From positions 62,001 to 126,000 of the forward strand of contig BDSL01000113.1 of NCBI GenBank assembly GCA_003116995.1: a DNA stretch of 64,000 nucleotides, read 5' to 3'. Of the stretch, positions 33,830 through 45,179 are shown one piece after another; the first letter of the stretch is position 1; each line of letters opens with the position of its first letter. Below the pieces are notes generated by a model that made no database searches, was not told the DNA's origin, and was given only the letters and a program-made list of their open reading frames with translations. Origin of the DNA: Yamagishiella unicocca (taxonomy: Eukaryota > Chlorophyta > Chlorophyceae > Chlamydomonadales > Volvocaceae). The position numbers and the translations under genes are program-made.

Positions 33830-35042
33830 ACGTACAAGATAATAGTACACGTTACAGTAGATTGCAGACCAAAAGGCAGAACCATCGGGCATATCGCCTG
33901 ACACTGCAGGAGACAGAACCCAACTGCAACGTAACAAAGGAAAACCACCACGACGCCAGCCAACAGCCCAGAGGCAAAAACAGCCACGGTACAAGCAGAA
34001 TAACAGCCGAACTCTCATCCCAGACATCACGCGCCCCAAGCAGGGCACGCCCACCCGTGGAAACAGAAAACAAGCAGCAAGGGGAAAACCCTGCCACCAC
34101 GCAACCGGGGCCAATCAAGACCCCACAATCACATCAGCTCACGTCAGCCGGCCCCTCACACACAAAGCGACGGGAGACTACCCGCAAAAAGGGGTGCCGG
34201 AGGCCCAATGCGGCACAATCCATCCGGGGAAGCCCCAATGCAGCAAACCTATAAAGAAGGGCCCCAAATTCCACCACCCCACAGCGGATGGCACGATCCT
34301 GGAGATCAATCCCCGGAACAACCGGCCACCAGCCCGCGCCCGTTTCAAGGCCGCAATCATAAACCGGCGCCCAACTTCTATTGCAGTAATAGCGGCCAGG
34401 ACCACCACATCCCAGGGTTGCACGGCCGGGGGTGCCTGTAACACCAGACCTGCGCCCGTGTCACCCCTTCATCTAGCCGGGCCTCTAGTTGGTCAACGAC
34501 AGTCTGAGTCACCGGCCAGAACCAGAAGTGGTGCAAGCGAGGGGAAACCTCCCCTGGACGCTTTTCGGACGGCTCGCCACACCCACAGGGGGTAGCCGCT
34601 ACCCTCCGAATATATGCGAGTGCCCGAGAAGGGGGATCCCATCCACAGTCAGCCGCCACCATCCTTCCTTACCGGAAGGCTCCCACTTCACCCCTGACCA
34701 GAGCTGCCGGAACACTTGCTGCAGGGCAATAAGGGCCGCTGGCGGGGCAGGCCCGGTGCCCCCAAGCGCTTCTCGCACAAATAGCCCATGCGCTGCCCGC
34801 CGAGCGTCCGCGACCCCGGCCAGCTGCACAGCCGTCGCAACCCGAACAGTCATCTCCCTCAGCGCCAGAGGTGGCCCACCGCCCAACCGCCACCTCAGGC
34901 GCGTGATGAGCATGGACACCACTTCCCAACCGCAGGCGGAGCAGGAGGCGCTCCCGGAGACCTCAGTGGCGGCACCAGGGCCGCAGCTTGCCTCCATGGG
35001 GCCGGCAAGGTAAAGTGCCTGGAACGTCGAACACAGTCTCAC
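33830..35042 (-). mobile_element. 3' end of a non-LTR retrotransposon (L1-like), decayed
   Basis: On the minus strand, several frames read as the C-terminus of a volvocalean LINE protein. WWRLTVDGIPLLGHSHIFGG lies near 34600-34660, and PCGCGEPSEK...RLHHFWFWPV near 34500-34580 has the CxC...HH arrangement of a zinc-binding tail. VVVLAAITAIEVGRRFMIAA lies near 34340-34400. The parts are in different frames, so the copy is mutated. The non-coding tail (about 33960-33840), containing GTGTCAGGCGATATGCCCGA and ending shortly after ACTGTAACG, is shared with 45180-45300. TGTAA would be its polyadenylation signal. Confidence 0.5.
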
Positions 35043-35629
35043 CCTGTCCGGTTAACAGCTATGCCTGGCATATGTACAGGTGCCGACGGGCAGGTAGAGC
35101 AGTACCTCAGAATACCGGTCTAGTAATGCAAAATAAGCAGAACGGGGCATCAGGGCTTTGACACCAATATGACTTGAACACAGCCATGTTAGTGAAAGTG
35201 CTGGTAGTCGAAGGATGGCACAGTCTTGAACACGATTTCCTTCGGACACGCACGATAACTCTTGAACACGATATGCAGCATCAGCACCACAACTTTTACC
35301 CTGCATAGCAATTGCAAGGCTAATAAGCTTACCTAGTGCTTACAACACAAATGTTCCTACGCGCACGCAAAACAAAGCGCGTAACAAAACGAAGTTCGTA
35401 ACCATGCACCGCACGGGCAGTTACCGCCCATGACAGTAGGCAAGCGCCATTGCCTGAGTACGGCACGGGCTCCTTCCGTAATAATGCCAGGGTATGCTGG
35501 CGTGAACACAACTAGGAAGGGCGGACTAAGATCCAATCCAACACTACACAAAAGCCAGGAGTATGCGCGGGAAACATTTGGGCCAAACCAGCCACTAAAA
35601 GCCAGCTGACCTGCAGGTGCGATGACGTT
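35043..35629. other. 3' flank of the secreted Cys-rich protein gene
   Basis: No reading frame of note. A minus-strand TGTAA at 35344-35340 is about 290 nt beyond the stop codon at 35630 and may be its polyadenylation signal. Confidence 0.4.
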
Positions 35630-38600
35630 TCAGACATTGATGGAAAACGCCCAGTCTGCCGATGTACGCGCAACAATCGTGCCATTAACTACCATTGCCA
35701 CAAGCAGCCCGGCTGGGTTAGGGAGTCGACCGTTGGGCGTCGGCGCGTTGGTGCATCGAAAGAACAGAGTGCTATTGCCCGGACGCAGGCTGACTGGCAC
35801 CACGACGGCGGAGGTCGTGGCCTCCACGTTTGTGATGTATCGTGAATTCACAAAAATGCTGACGTAGCTGTGGGGACGAAGGAGGTAGGGAGAGCCGGCG
35901 GGTGGTCTACGGTTGCTTGCAGGCGCCCGAGTCCGTTGGTTCGGTTCAGTGGTGGTAGCGAGGGGCAAGGTAAACGCCAGCAACTTGGATTTTGTTTACG
36001 CTGTGAAAGAACAACGGCACAGCAGCCAGGCAAAGATTGCTTTACATGGCGATGCAGCTGGACGTACAGCTGGAGGACGGCGGTGGCATGAGTATATCTG
36101 CACTCAGGTTAGCCATTGTTCCTATCCTGAACAATGGTCCGTCCATGACCCCCCCAATACCCGTCCACACCTGTCCACGACGATGTGAAGCTCCGCGTAT
36201 ATTGTGGCGGTCCCTGCGATTGTGTAGTTCATACTGAATTTTGAGACGACATCCATCCGCGCGTTAATATCGGCGCTTGAGTTGGACCAGATCCAGCGCG
36301 CCCGGGTGTCGATGAAGCTGGACAGGTGCCAGGGAGCCATGTTCCACGGACCCAGGTCGAAGGCCGCTGCGGTCAGCGCACAAGCGAGGAGGGGCCCATC
36401 CAGCAGTGTCCGTTCATCCATCGGCCTTAGGGAAATAGTCGCATACTTGGTACAGTGGCACTGGTACAGTGGTACTTGCCCGTTCAAACCATCCAACCCC
36501 GCATGCTGGATCATCCGACCCCCTCTTTCCGGGGCTCTTTAGGTGCGATCGATCACTGGCGCGGTTCTGGCAGCGGCCCGCTAGCTCTCATCGCCTGGCA
36601 GCTAGCTCTCATCGCCTGGCAGCTAGCTCTCATCGCCTGGCAGCTAGCTCTCATCGCCTGACTCCTGTCCCACTTGCCCGGGTACCCCTGTTGCAGCTTC
36701 GGCAGCGCTCTATCCCCTCGACTCACCACCTGTGGGCCCGTACCCGGCAGCACGAGGGATGGTGGTGGTGGTGTCGGTGTTCCAGGAGCCGCTGGAGCGC
36801 GCGAGGATGGTCCCGTCAGCGGCCACCAGCGCTGCCAGCAGGCCGCCCGGATTCGTGTTGATGAGCTGGGGGTAGAAGGCGTTGGTCCCACGGATGAGGA
36901 GGGTGTAGGTGCCGTACTGCAGCGTCAGGGGCATCGTTTGCACACTGCGATTTGATGCCGGCCAGCCGCTCATGAGGCTGCCCCTGTACATGCCGGTGAG
37001 GACCACGTCGACATGATTGTCAGCTACGACGTAGAGGGTGGCGTTGGTGGCGCCGGTGGTGGTAAACTCCCGGGAGAACGTCGACATAACATTGGTGGCC
37101 GCAGTCGTGGCTGCACCCGGCGCCGTCCAGATCCACTTGGCCTGCTTGTCGACGAAGTTGATCAGATTCCACGGCGCCATGTTCCAGGGTCCCAACACGT
37201 TGGCGCCTGTGCGGCCCGGGAGAGAGGAAACACCGGCGCGTGTGCGAGTCTTACATACTTATCTAGCCGTGCCCGAAGCTATGAGGGAGGGAGCGGGGGG
37301 TGACAGTGCTCAAATTGGGGGATGGGCGCGGGGTGCGTGAGAGGCGGCACGTGACAGGTGACGTGGATGGAGGTGGTGCCGGTGGCGGCGGCCCCAAGAA
37401 TCCGCAAGCAGGCACAGCCGCAAACAACGGGCGCTTCCTAAGGAGGCAGCCTACCATGCCGTTGATGCGTTAGTAAAGATTTGCTAATTAAATCCCGACC
37501 GCGACAGTCTCGCCCTCGCCTTGGCCCGCTAGTCCGGTCGCCGACCGAGCAGCTTACCCGGAACACAAACATCGGCGCCCACAGCGCCGGCAGTGGTCCT
37601 GCCGGCGGGGCAGGGCAGGCACCACGTTGCGGCTGTGAAGTTGTTGAATGTGTCCTCGGGGCAGGCCTTGCAGGGCCAGAACGTGTTGTTCGCGTTATAA
37701 GATCCTGAGGTGGGTGGCGTCACCAGTGCGTGCTCCGTGAGGTAGCGATTTAGGTCGGAGGCATGGACAGCCAGGACAGAATCTTTTGGTACGTACGCCG
37801 GGAGCGATCACTGGGCCGGCCGCTCACAAACCCAATGCAGCTTTCGTCCCTTCACTTCAAGAGTGCACCCCCCAGCCTTCTCTTATCAAACCCCCCCAGC
37901 CGCGTCCTCCTTCGATCCGCCGCCGTCTCCCACCAATTTTCTGGCCAATTCTAACCCGCCTGGCCCTTTATCGTCGTCGTCACTACCCTCTACCCGACCC
38001 AGCCGGACAATAAAACCCACACACAGTCACCTTCACCACTTGGCCTCCTCAACACCCCTACAAACGTGTCAACACCTGCATCACTCGTGTCGTCCCCGGA
38101 CTTCAACACGCTCTTGCACACCCTCCTGGACTCCACCTTCATCCGACTTGGTCCCGCCCCCGGACAACAAACCTGCGGCATGACCATGATGGGCGTTTCC
38201 GCCTCCGCCTCCTGGTTCATCGCCAACCTCTTACTGGCCTGCTTCGAGTACAACTGCCTGCAGCAAAGCCTCCGGCCCGACCTCCCACCAGCAGCCCGCA
38301 CCGCCCCCGATAGATGCCAGTCCTCCGTACGGCTCCTTGATGACCTCCTCTCCCTCCAAAATCCCCACATGGCCGCCCTCTCCTACGCCATCGACACCCA
38401 CCTGGGCCCCCACGGCATCTACCTGCCCGCCTTGTGAGTCGAGGCTCAACATCACGCACACTCTCTTCACCAAGAAATGCCGTTTCTTAACCTATTGACT
38501 GCTTGGCCGTGAACATGGCACTCCCCCTCTTGTGTGTTCTCTGCCTGGCCCTGTCCCCTTGCTTGCTATTGGCTGTGCTGGTGAGTGGGGAGCTTTGATA

Positions 38601-38724
38601 TGTGTGAGCCCCTTGCGGCGTGTCTGGAGGGGCAGGCCGGTTGGGTGCCTTGCCTTCGGCGGTCTTTCCGTTAGGGCAGGGTTAGCTGCCCTTGGCCAGC
38701 GCCAGGCCCGGTCAGATAGGATGT

Positions 38725-38780
<56 letters not shown>

Positions 38781-40922
38781 GCATCTATCTCCTTCGCGGC
38801 TCAGCGCAGCATTTATAAAACACACACGCGCATCTATAACCCACACGCGCACGCACCCCTGTCAACACCCCCCACACACATTTCTCCTCGCCATCTTCCT
38901 TGCCACAAAGTGCGCCAGCATGGGCGCACAACCAGGCGTCCGAATCACATATCAGGCGGGCCCACCATCGGTTCCGTCTATTTCACCGTGCCGCTTAGGA
39001 TTCTTCGTTGCTTTGGCTCATGTCGTCCGTTTTGCTGCCTCACGCGCGTCCCGACGCCTCGTACCGTTCCCCCTATCGCATGCTTCGTGATGACGGCCGT
39101 CGGTATCCGCTATCCGCTCTGTCTAGGGGTGTTTAACCGCCGCGTTCGGGAGTTTGGACTTGTCTTCCATGTTTGCTTGCCTTTCGGCTACGGCCTTACT
39201 TGCGGTTGCGGTTGCTGCTCTTGTCGTCGCCGCGGTTCCTAACTAGCCAGGGCGGCGCGGTTGAAGCCACCCCCATCCCCCCCACGCGCACCCACCCAAT
39301 CCCCCACCCACCTGGATTACACGGAGACGAGCACTCCGTCGCACCCAGCGTCAGGGTACGCCACGGGTCGTTGCCGGTGCAGGACGTGCACGATGTGCTG
39401 CCGGGCCACTTGTTAAACGAGTCGATGGGGCATGGCTTGCATGGAGCGAATCCAGTTGCGCTGTAAGAGCCTGGAAGGGAGGAGGGGCGGGGAAAACCGG
39501 CGGGTTATTAGGGCGGTCGCATTGATGCAGGCAGAAGCGGGATGGAGGGCCGTCGGGGGCGCAGGTGGGGGACCGGCGGGAGGGCACGCGACAATAATAA
39601 TAATAATAATGTTATGTTTTTGGAGACGTTAGGCACCAAAGCGTGTCACATTGGGCGTGCGACGTCTGCGTGAAGCGCGCTCACCTCCGTGACCTAGCAA
39701 GCACCCTGCACCGCACACCTGGCTGACATCGGATTGGTTCGGGAGCCGGCAGGTAGCAGATGGGGCTGCCAGCGGGCGAGACCTGTCCGGCGGGGCACGG
39801 CGTGCACCACTGGGATCCCGAGGTGGAGGCGTACGTATTGGGGGGGCAGCGCTGGCAGGGGGCGCCGCAGAGTGGTGCGTCCGTCACCAGCTCCGAGTAC
39901 CAGCCTGGGGGCCCGAGAAGACCCGGCGACAAGACACGGGAAGCGGAGGGTAAAAACTCGCTGGCGCATAGGCTTCGGATACACGATAGATAACGTGCGC
40001 ATGCTGGAGAAGGGGGGTTCGAGGAAGACCCGTGGAAGAAGGGGGGAGGGGGTGGTGTAAGGACACAGGGGAGGGGGGGAGAGGGGGGAAGGGGCCGAGA
40101 GAGGATGCTGTTGTGAGTCTACAAGGTTATGAGGTCACAGGTGGGTGCAGGGGCGAGGGCTGCAGAGAGCTCATCGGAAGCTCTCCGCCTATAGATAGAC
40201 TTGTATGCCAAGGGAGTGGAGGGAAACTCGTTGGACGTGGCGCAAGGAACCGAGCGAAGAAGTGAGGGGCGTGGACCGTCCACTTGCGCGCAGCTCCAGG
40301 GGGGCCGCGTTGTTTACCTGGCTCGCACAGTGGCAGACACTCCCCTCCTGCCTCAACCGACCAGGTGCCATCTGGGCAGGCGCTGCAGCTTCGGGCACCT
40401 AGCACCAGGCTGGTGCGGCCGATTTGGCAGGGCCCACATGGCGAGGCGGGGTCGTCCTTGCCGTCAATCGGGTCGTACTTTCCTGGGGCCCGGTGCCGAG
40501 GCAGGAGTTTTCATCACGTTATCAGGCAGAGAGGCGCAAGCCGCCGCAAGAATGGTGATGGCCTCCTCCGCCCCCCCCCCTCGCTCTGCTTAGCGGCCTT
40601 ATTAAGTGCCCGACCCGAGCAATTGCGGCAGCGGGCGCCCCGCAGCCAACAGCGTTGCAGCGGGGAACACGGCAGGCCGGAGGAAAATAGCATGCGATGC
40701 GCTCCGAGAGCCGCCACACCGGACACTCACCCGCCGGGCACGGACCTGCGTAGCGAGGGATAAGGCTGGTTACGCAAGTATCGACAGTCATTCATTAAAT
40801 GGAGCTGATTTGAGACTCCCTGCTTACGTTGCCCACAAGTTGTACTTACCCTGGGCGCTCCCGACTGTTAGCAACATGGACGCCAAAAACGGCAAACATG
40901 TTAGCACCGCGGTAGCGGTCAT
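35630..40922 (-). CDS. Secreted Cys-rich protein with GCC2/GCC3-like modules and two tandem C-terminal domains
   Basis: Nine exons join perfectly: 40922-40850, 40745-40731, 40482-40318, 39904-39719, 39470-39312, 37704-37558, 37206-36727, 36366-36171 and 35867-35630, giving 552 residues. Every intron is phase 1. Exon 1 is a signal peptide (LPFLASMLLTVGSAQ). Exons 2-6 encode Cys-rich modules such as CQRCPPNTYASTSGSQWCTP and CPEDTFNNFTAATWCLPCPA, which match the GCC2/GCC3 (ephrin-receptor-like) pattern. Exon 7 (about 249-408) and exons 8-9 (about 409-552) are two copies of one domain. It begins LGPWNMAPWNLINFVDKQAK / LGPWNMAPWHLSSFIDTRAR, has a WIW, and ends with NPGGLLAALVAADGTILARS / NPAGLLVAMVVNGTIVARTS. 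Potential N-glycosylation sites are present and there is no membrane segment or anchor. It is likely cell-wall or matrix-associated; the ligand is unknown. Confidence 0.86.
36578..36662 (+). repeat. 20-bp tandem repeat in an intron
   Basis: CTAGCTCTCATCGCCTGGCA occurs four times in succession in the intron that separates the two C-terminal domain copies of the secreted protein gene. Confidence 0.95.
38066..38437 (+). pseudogene. Reverse transcriptase fragment in an intron
   Basis: One open plus frame reads QTCGMTMMGVSASASWFIAN then LLLACFEYNCLQQSL, a spacer, and SVRLLDDLLSLQNP followed by YAIDTHLGPHGIYLPAL. This is the RT pattern G(I/V)xxG...AN..L...E and xxDDLLS, with the aromatic of YxDD replaced by Leu. 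The DDLLSLxNP...IYPxxL arrangement recalls Penelope-like RTs. It is antisense to the host gene and lies in the intron 39311-37705. It is truncated on both sides. Confidence 0.45.
38725..38780 (+). repeat. (CA)n microsatellite
   Basis: Uninterrupted CA dinucleotides for about 50 bp. In the same intron as the RT fragment. Confidence 0.98.
38910..39280 (+). repeat. Dispersed repeat DR1, 5' and middle part
   Basis: TGCTGCCTCACGCGCGTCCC, TATCCGCTCTGTCTAGGGG, CCGCGTTCGGGAGTTTGGAC and TCGTCGCCGCGGTTCCTAAC match the minus-strand copies at 29560-29830, 44690-44870 and 45600-45790. Located in intron 5 of the secreted protein gene. Confidence 0.75.
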
Positions 40923-41620
40923 GTCGATAAAACGTGCCTGAGATGTAAGTACAAGGCCACGGCCTTCAAGGCTTTGTGTGTGATGGAAGCCTGCGTGCGA
41001 AGGACCAAGGTCGAAGGACGTTCAGCGTACCTCCGACAGATGCCGACGCGCAGCTGGTATTCGGTGCGGCAGGGCAGGGTAATTGTTTGTTTGTGAGCCA
41101 CTAATGATCTGGTACACGGCGCCTAGGCCGCATAGCTGCTGCCGGTATGCCTGTAGCGAATACGAGTTGTTTGTCCCAACATCACTGGTTAGTGGCAAGC
41201 CTTATAAATACTGTTTAGCCGCGGAAGTAGTATGGGTAAGTGAATCGTCCGGCAACCAGGCAACAGTTTAGTCGGCTAGTCGGGAACTAGATACGGCAGA
41301 TGGCGTCAGATAAGTATGGTTGTTTGCGAGCACCTGCGCGCATGCAGCCTCTTCCTCAGCCCCATGTCATCCACCAGCACGCACGCCGTGCAGCCTGAAG
41401 CGCGACAAGAAGGATCGACAGTTGATGCCATCCTGCTGACACGCCCGCAAAGTGTATGTACGGCAGGAAGGGGCATTCATGTGACCACAAGAGCCTAGAC
41501 ACAAGTCTCGATGCCCGCAGGAAGAATGCAGCGACTAGCAAAAAGCGTGCAGTCAGCATGCGGGCAAGGTAAACCTCAGGGGCACATAAACCTCAGTCCG
41601 GTAAGACTCCTGGGTTACTG
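40923..41620. other. 5' flank of the secreted protein gene
   Basis: Presumed promoter. TATAAATA at 41203-41210 reads TATTTATA on the minus strand but is 280 bp from the start codon, so its role is uncertain. Short frames on both strands at 41316-41560 have no support beyond being open. Confidence 0.35.
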
Positions 41621-41625
41621 CAGCC

Positions 41626-42151
41626 GTTGCCTGTGCCGGCTAACCCCTCGGACAGCGTCTCTATGGACTACGGGTCTACGTGCTGCAGCCGGGTCTACGT
41701 GCCGCTGCTCAACTCGCTGGCGGAGACGGTCTGCGATGGCTGGTGGGACTTGGTGAGTGGGTAGCTGGGGGAGGGGACGGGGCCGAACGGGGCGGCAGGA
41801 TGGGGTGCCCGAGTACCACCCACCCAGCCACCCGGCACTGCTGCCGCTACTGCTACTGCCACTGCTGTTTGGGCAGGGCCGTAGGGACGTGCCGCTAAGC
41901 GTTTGCAAAGGGCGGGCTTGCGCACCGCATCACTTGCTGTCACGGCTCCATGCATTCATACTGGCACCGACCTGCAGCGTGGCATCTCTCCCCTCTCTCC
42001 TTCTCCCCCCCTTCCGCCCGCCGCCCACCCCTCAACGGTTTTCACGCCACTCCCAGCCCCTTTATTTTACGCGTTTTTCCGCAACCCCCCCGCTCCATTC
42101 AGTGAGGTTGCTGCGGGCTGCTGGGCACTGGGCACCTTGGCGATGGTAATG
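41626..42151 (+). CDS. Two candidate orphan exons of a membrane protein
   Basis: Exon A ends at 41752 (donor GTGAGT) and reads ...NPSDSVSMDYGSTCCSRVYV then PLLNSLAETVCDGWWDL. Exon B (about 42108-42152, acceptor TGAG, donor GTAGGT) reads VAAGCWALGTLAMVMQ, in the same phase. Together they look like an extracellular Cys-containing loop followed by the start of a membrane helix. No start, stop or further exons could be placed, and recombinase-related DNA follows, so the gene may have been interrupted. I do not recognise the family. Confidence 0.28.
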
Positions 42152-42253
42152 CAAGTAGGTGGGGGGGGCCCGAGGGGGCTGCAGTGGGGGTATGGTTCGC
42201 AGCGATAAGTGTGACAAAACAAAAGGAATGCTGCGGGGGCCTGAGGGAGGGGG

Positions 42254-42570
42254 CGAGAAGACCCTTTTACACGACATAGAAGACGGAGGAGAAAACGCGC
42301 GGTCGTTGGATGCTTTACGAACACGTGTTCGGGTTTGCTTGCCAGAAAACTCTCATTGACTTCCGGGACCCTCTGTTGCAGCTCGTCGACGTCGTGCCAG
42401 ATGAAACGAACAAAACTGCTGGGAGAGTTCGTTTTACCATTTGGGCCGCATAGAAGTGGAGGATTTGGTTTGTGGGCTGGATACCGTGGGACGAGTGAGC
42501 GTCGAATCCTGGCCCGGCCCCAGCCCGCATACAGACCATTACCGTACGTGGGGACGAGGCACTTCACCGA
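42254..42570 (-). repeat. Dispersed repeat DR1, 3' part
   Basis: On the minus strand, TACGGTAATGGTCTGTATGC GGGCTGGGGC lies near 42545-42515, and the tail motif TATGTCGTGTAAAAGGGTCT at 42280-42261. Order and orientation agree with the other DR1 copies. Confidence 0.65.
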
Positions 42571-42599
42571 CCCTGACAGGCAAGAGTCCGCCCCAGGTA

Positions 42600-43674
42600 G
42601 CGGCGCTCGACCGCGCCGCCCTGGCTAGTAAAAACACCGCTGTGACACCAGCAACAACCGCCTCATACGTGCACGCAGCACTTGGCAAGGTTATGACCCA
42701 GAGATCCGTCGGTTCATCGCGTTCTGCGCCCGGCACCACGCCCCACCGTTAGGAACCGACCCGCGCCTAGTCGCCCTGTATTTGACATCACGCCAACAGA
42801 ACGCGCAAGAACGCCATATTGGCCCACAAGCCGTAGAACGCGCCAGCGCCGCTATCACAGCTTTCCACGACCTAGCTGGCCTTCCATCGCCATGCGCGAC
42901 ACCGCTGTGCAAACTGCAAGGGAAGCGGCGCGCCGCACCCTGTGCAGCAACCGACGCCCACGTGGTGTTGCAACACCAGAGGAGATGCAGAAACTAGTAG
43001 AAGTCCACCTACACGACGACACGCCACTAGAAACCCGCATGATCGTTACGTGCGCCATCATAGCGTTCGCCGGCTTACTACGCTACGATGACCTCGCACA
43101 CATCCTAGTGCACGAGGAGCTACTACGGTTTTACGACGACCGGGTCGAGATCTATCTTTACCGCAGTAAAACCGATCAGTACTGCGGAGGCGCAGTAGTC
43201 ACCATTGGTCGGGTCGGCGGACCATGCTGCCCCGTGCAGCTACTCGCCACGCTGCTCACCATTGGCGAGTACAAAAGGCTCCCCAGCCTTTGCCCACGCC
43301 GAGGTGGGAACGGCGCATTGGAGGATGCCGAAGACGTCGGGCCACTACTGCGGGCCATCAACCCCCGCACAGGCCGTTTCGCGCAGCTCACAGCAGCCCT
43401 GCCAGCCGTAATCCCGCCACTCTCTTACGACGATTTTCGGGCCGCACTCAAGCGCCTGTGCAGCGTAGCTGGGATCCGCACCACCCTATGCCCGCACGAT
43501 CTGCGCCGCGGAGGCGCGACAACCGCTGTCGCAAATGGCGCCGACCGCACCGTAGTGCAGAAACTCGGTCGCTGGAAGAGCAACCAAGTGTTCGAGTTCA
43601 CCTACGTGCGCGAGAGCGCTGAGAACCAGGTTGAGGTCACGGGCCGGCTCGGCCTCCGCCTCGGCCCTGCCTGA
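42600..43674 (+). mobile_element. Tyrosine recombinase of DIRS/Crypton type (N-terminal part frameshifted)
   Basis: The frame 42892-43674 (260 codons) holds a complete catalytic domain. Arg64 sits in FAGLLRYDDLAHI, a Lys in YRSKTDQY, His202-x-x-Arg205 in PHDLRRGGATT, Trp228 in LGRWKS, and the nucleophile Tyr238 in FEFTYVRE. SKTDQ and HDLRRGGAT are typical of recombinases of DIRS-like retroelements and Cryptons. The core-binding part lies upstream in two other frames: SKNTAVTPATTASYVHAALG (near 42625-42690) and YDPEIRRFIAFCARHH through FHDLAGLPSPC (42692-42895). So at least two frameshifts, or unseen introns, separate it from the catalytic frame, and the ATG at 42892 is probably not the native start. 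No RT or RNase H is seen beside it. Confidence 0.75.
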
Positions 43675-43783
43675 AGCGATATCTGTTGCTACTTTCAAGG
43701 TCCGGAGATGATGCAATTTGATGTTGTACTACCGGCCACTATAGGCAACATGAAAAATCTGTCGACTGACGATTGTTTGCCCT

Positions 43784-43930
43784 TTCCGTTTTGCAGCTGG
43801 TTTGGGAGATGGGGATGCCGGGAACTGAGTGCCGGTCAGGGGATTACCGGGATCTGAGTGCCGGTTTTAGTGCTACTTGGGAGGTTTTTTGCCGCCGGGA
43901 GCTGAGTGCCGGCGTGCGGGACTGTTCAAA
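43784..43930 (+). repeat. Triplicated GGGANCTGAGTGCCGG next to the recombinase
   Basis: GGGAACTGAGTGCCGGT, GGGATCTGAGTGCCGGT and GGGAGCTGAGTGCCGGC occur within 110 bp directly after the recombinase gene, a possible element end. Confidence 0.8.
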
Positions 43931-44690
43931 CTTGTAACGTACTGAGGACAAGAAACGCAGACTTCTCTGTAAGAGAAGGCTAGTTCTTGGAGGAAGTACG
44001 GCACAGCCGTACTCCGTCTTATTGATAACTAGGCTGATCCCGCTTTCAGCGGTATCCGCCGTAGTATAACATTATCATAGTATATTCCTAGTTGTCCCTA
44101 ATAGTTGATTCCAACATGAACGACGGGAACCTGCCGGCCCCTGCAGCCTCAGCAGCTTCATATATTATAGGGGGGTATGTATGTCAATATGCCTATAGCT
44201 TTGGATGGTGAGGGTGATACAGCAGCTGTTCCAATTGTATGTTGCGGAGACATGGGTACCTCATGGGTGCCAAGCAATCAACACGTACGGATCATTGCTT
44301 GTAATACAAATTCTATTGGCATTCCATACCTACTGCCCCCAAATTCAGAAAAAAATGGATATTCGAGCCCGCCAATTGAGAATCCGCTAAGAAACAGCTA
44401 ATAACAATTCTGCCTCCCCTGCGAAAGATAAGCAGCTAAACACGTTTGGCGGTTGCGCTAAGTGGTTAAGAAATTTGCTAAGAAGGGCGGTACCGGCAAT
44501 TTCTTACCACTAAGTTATTAAGAAAGGGTATTGCCGCTACCGTGTTGCTTAGCGTTGCTTAGCATTTTTCTTAGCTAAGAGAGCGTTAAGTCGGTTTCCG
44601 TGCGTGCTCAGCAGCCCTTGAGTCTGCTTAGCGGGCCCGCCCTCCTGCCGTTTCTCAGCCTGTTAAGCTGCTAAATCACTGATTTAACCC
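43931..44690. other. AT-richer spacer with GCTAAG words and a hairpin
   Basis: AGTGGTTAAGAAATTTGC near 44460 and GCAATTTCTTACCACT near 44497 are inverted copies that could fold. Around them GCTAAG/CTTAGC occurs repeatedly up to 44635. No gene is seen; the 74-codon plus frame at 44177-44401 has no support. Confidence 0.55.
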
Positions 44691-45075
44691 ATATAGCCGT
44701 TTGGTAGGGTAGAAGCCCACAGCCGAAAACGAGCGTACGAGCAGACGGTTCCATGAGACCCACCTGGCCAGAACCCAGCTGCAGAGCGGTTAGCGACATC
44801 CGTCAACGTGAAGCGTGCGGGACGGGAAACGGTATGAGGCGTCAGGACGCGCGTAAGGCAGCGTAACGAATCTACATGGGCCGTGTGCGGGGACAAGGCG
44901 CAAACATGGGGAGCGGCAGAAACGGGGGTTGGGGGGGTCCGCACGGGGATGGGCATTGCGGCACGCACAAGGGAGGATACATAAACGAACCGGTAACTCG
45001 ATATGAGAGTTGTAGTGGGTGCGTGCATAGCCTTAGGATACCTGGACGCGCGTACATGCTACTGCTGGACTAGGG
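44690..45075 (-). repeat. Dispersed repeat DR1, 5' part
   Basis: Minus-strand reading gives AGTAGCATGTACGCGCGTCC, GGCTATGCACGCACCCACTA, then TGCCTTACGCGCGTCCTGAC and GGCCAGGTGGGTCTCATGG. It shares the first block with 2568-2660 and the second with 29760-29830 and 39040-39110, so it links the two blocks into one element. Confidence 0.75.
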
Positions 45076-45179
45076 TGGACGGCCACAGAAACGGACGCGA
45101 CGACGGTGGGTGCAGTGAAATAGAAGAACGAGTGGGCTATAGTGTGGAGTGCAAAGCAGAGTACGTTGTTGTTGTAACG

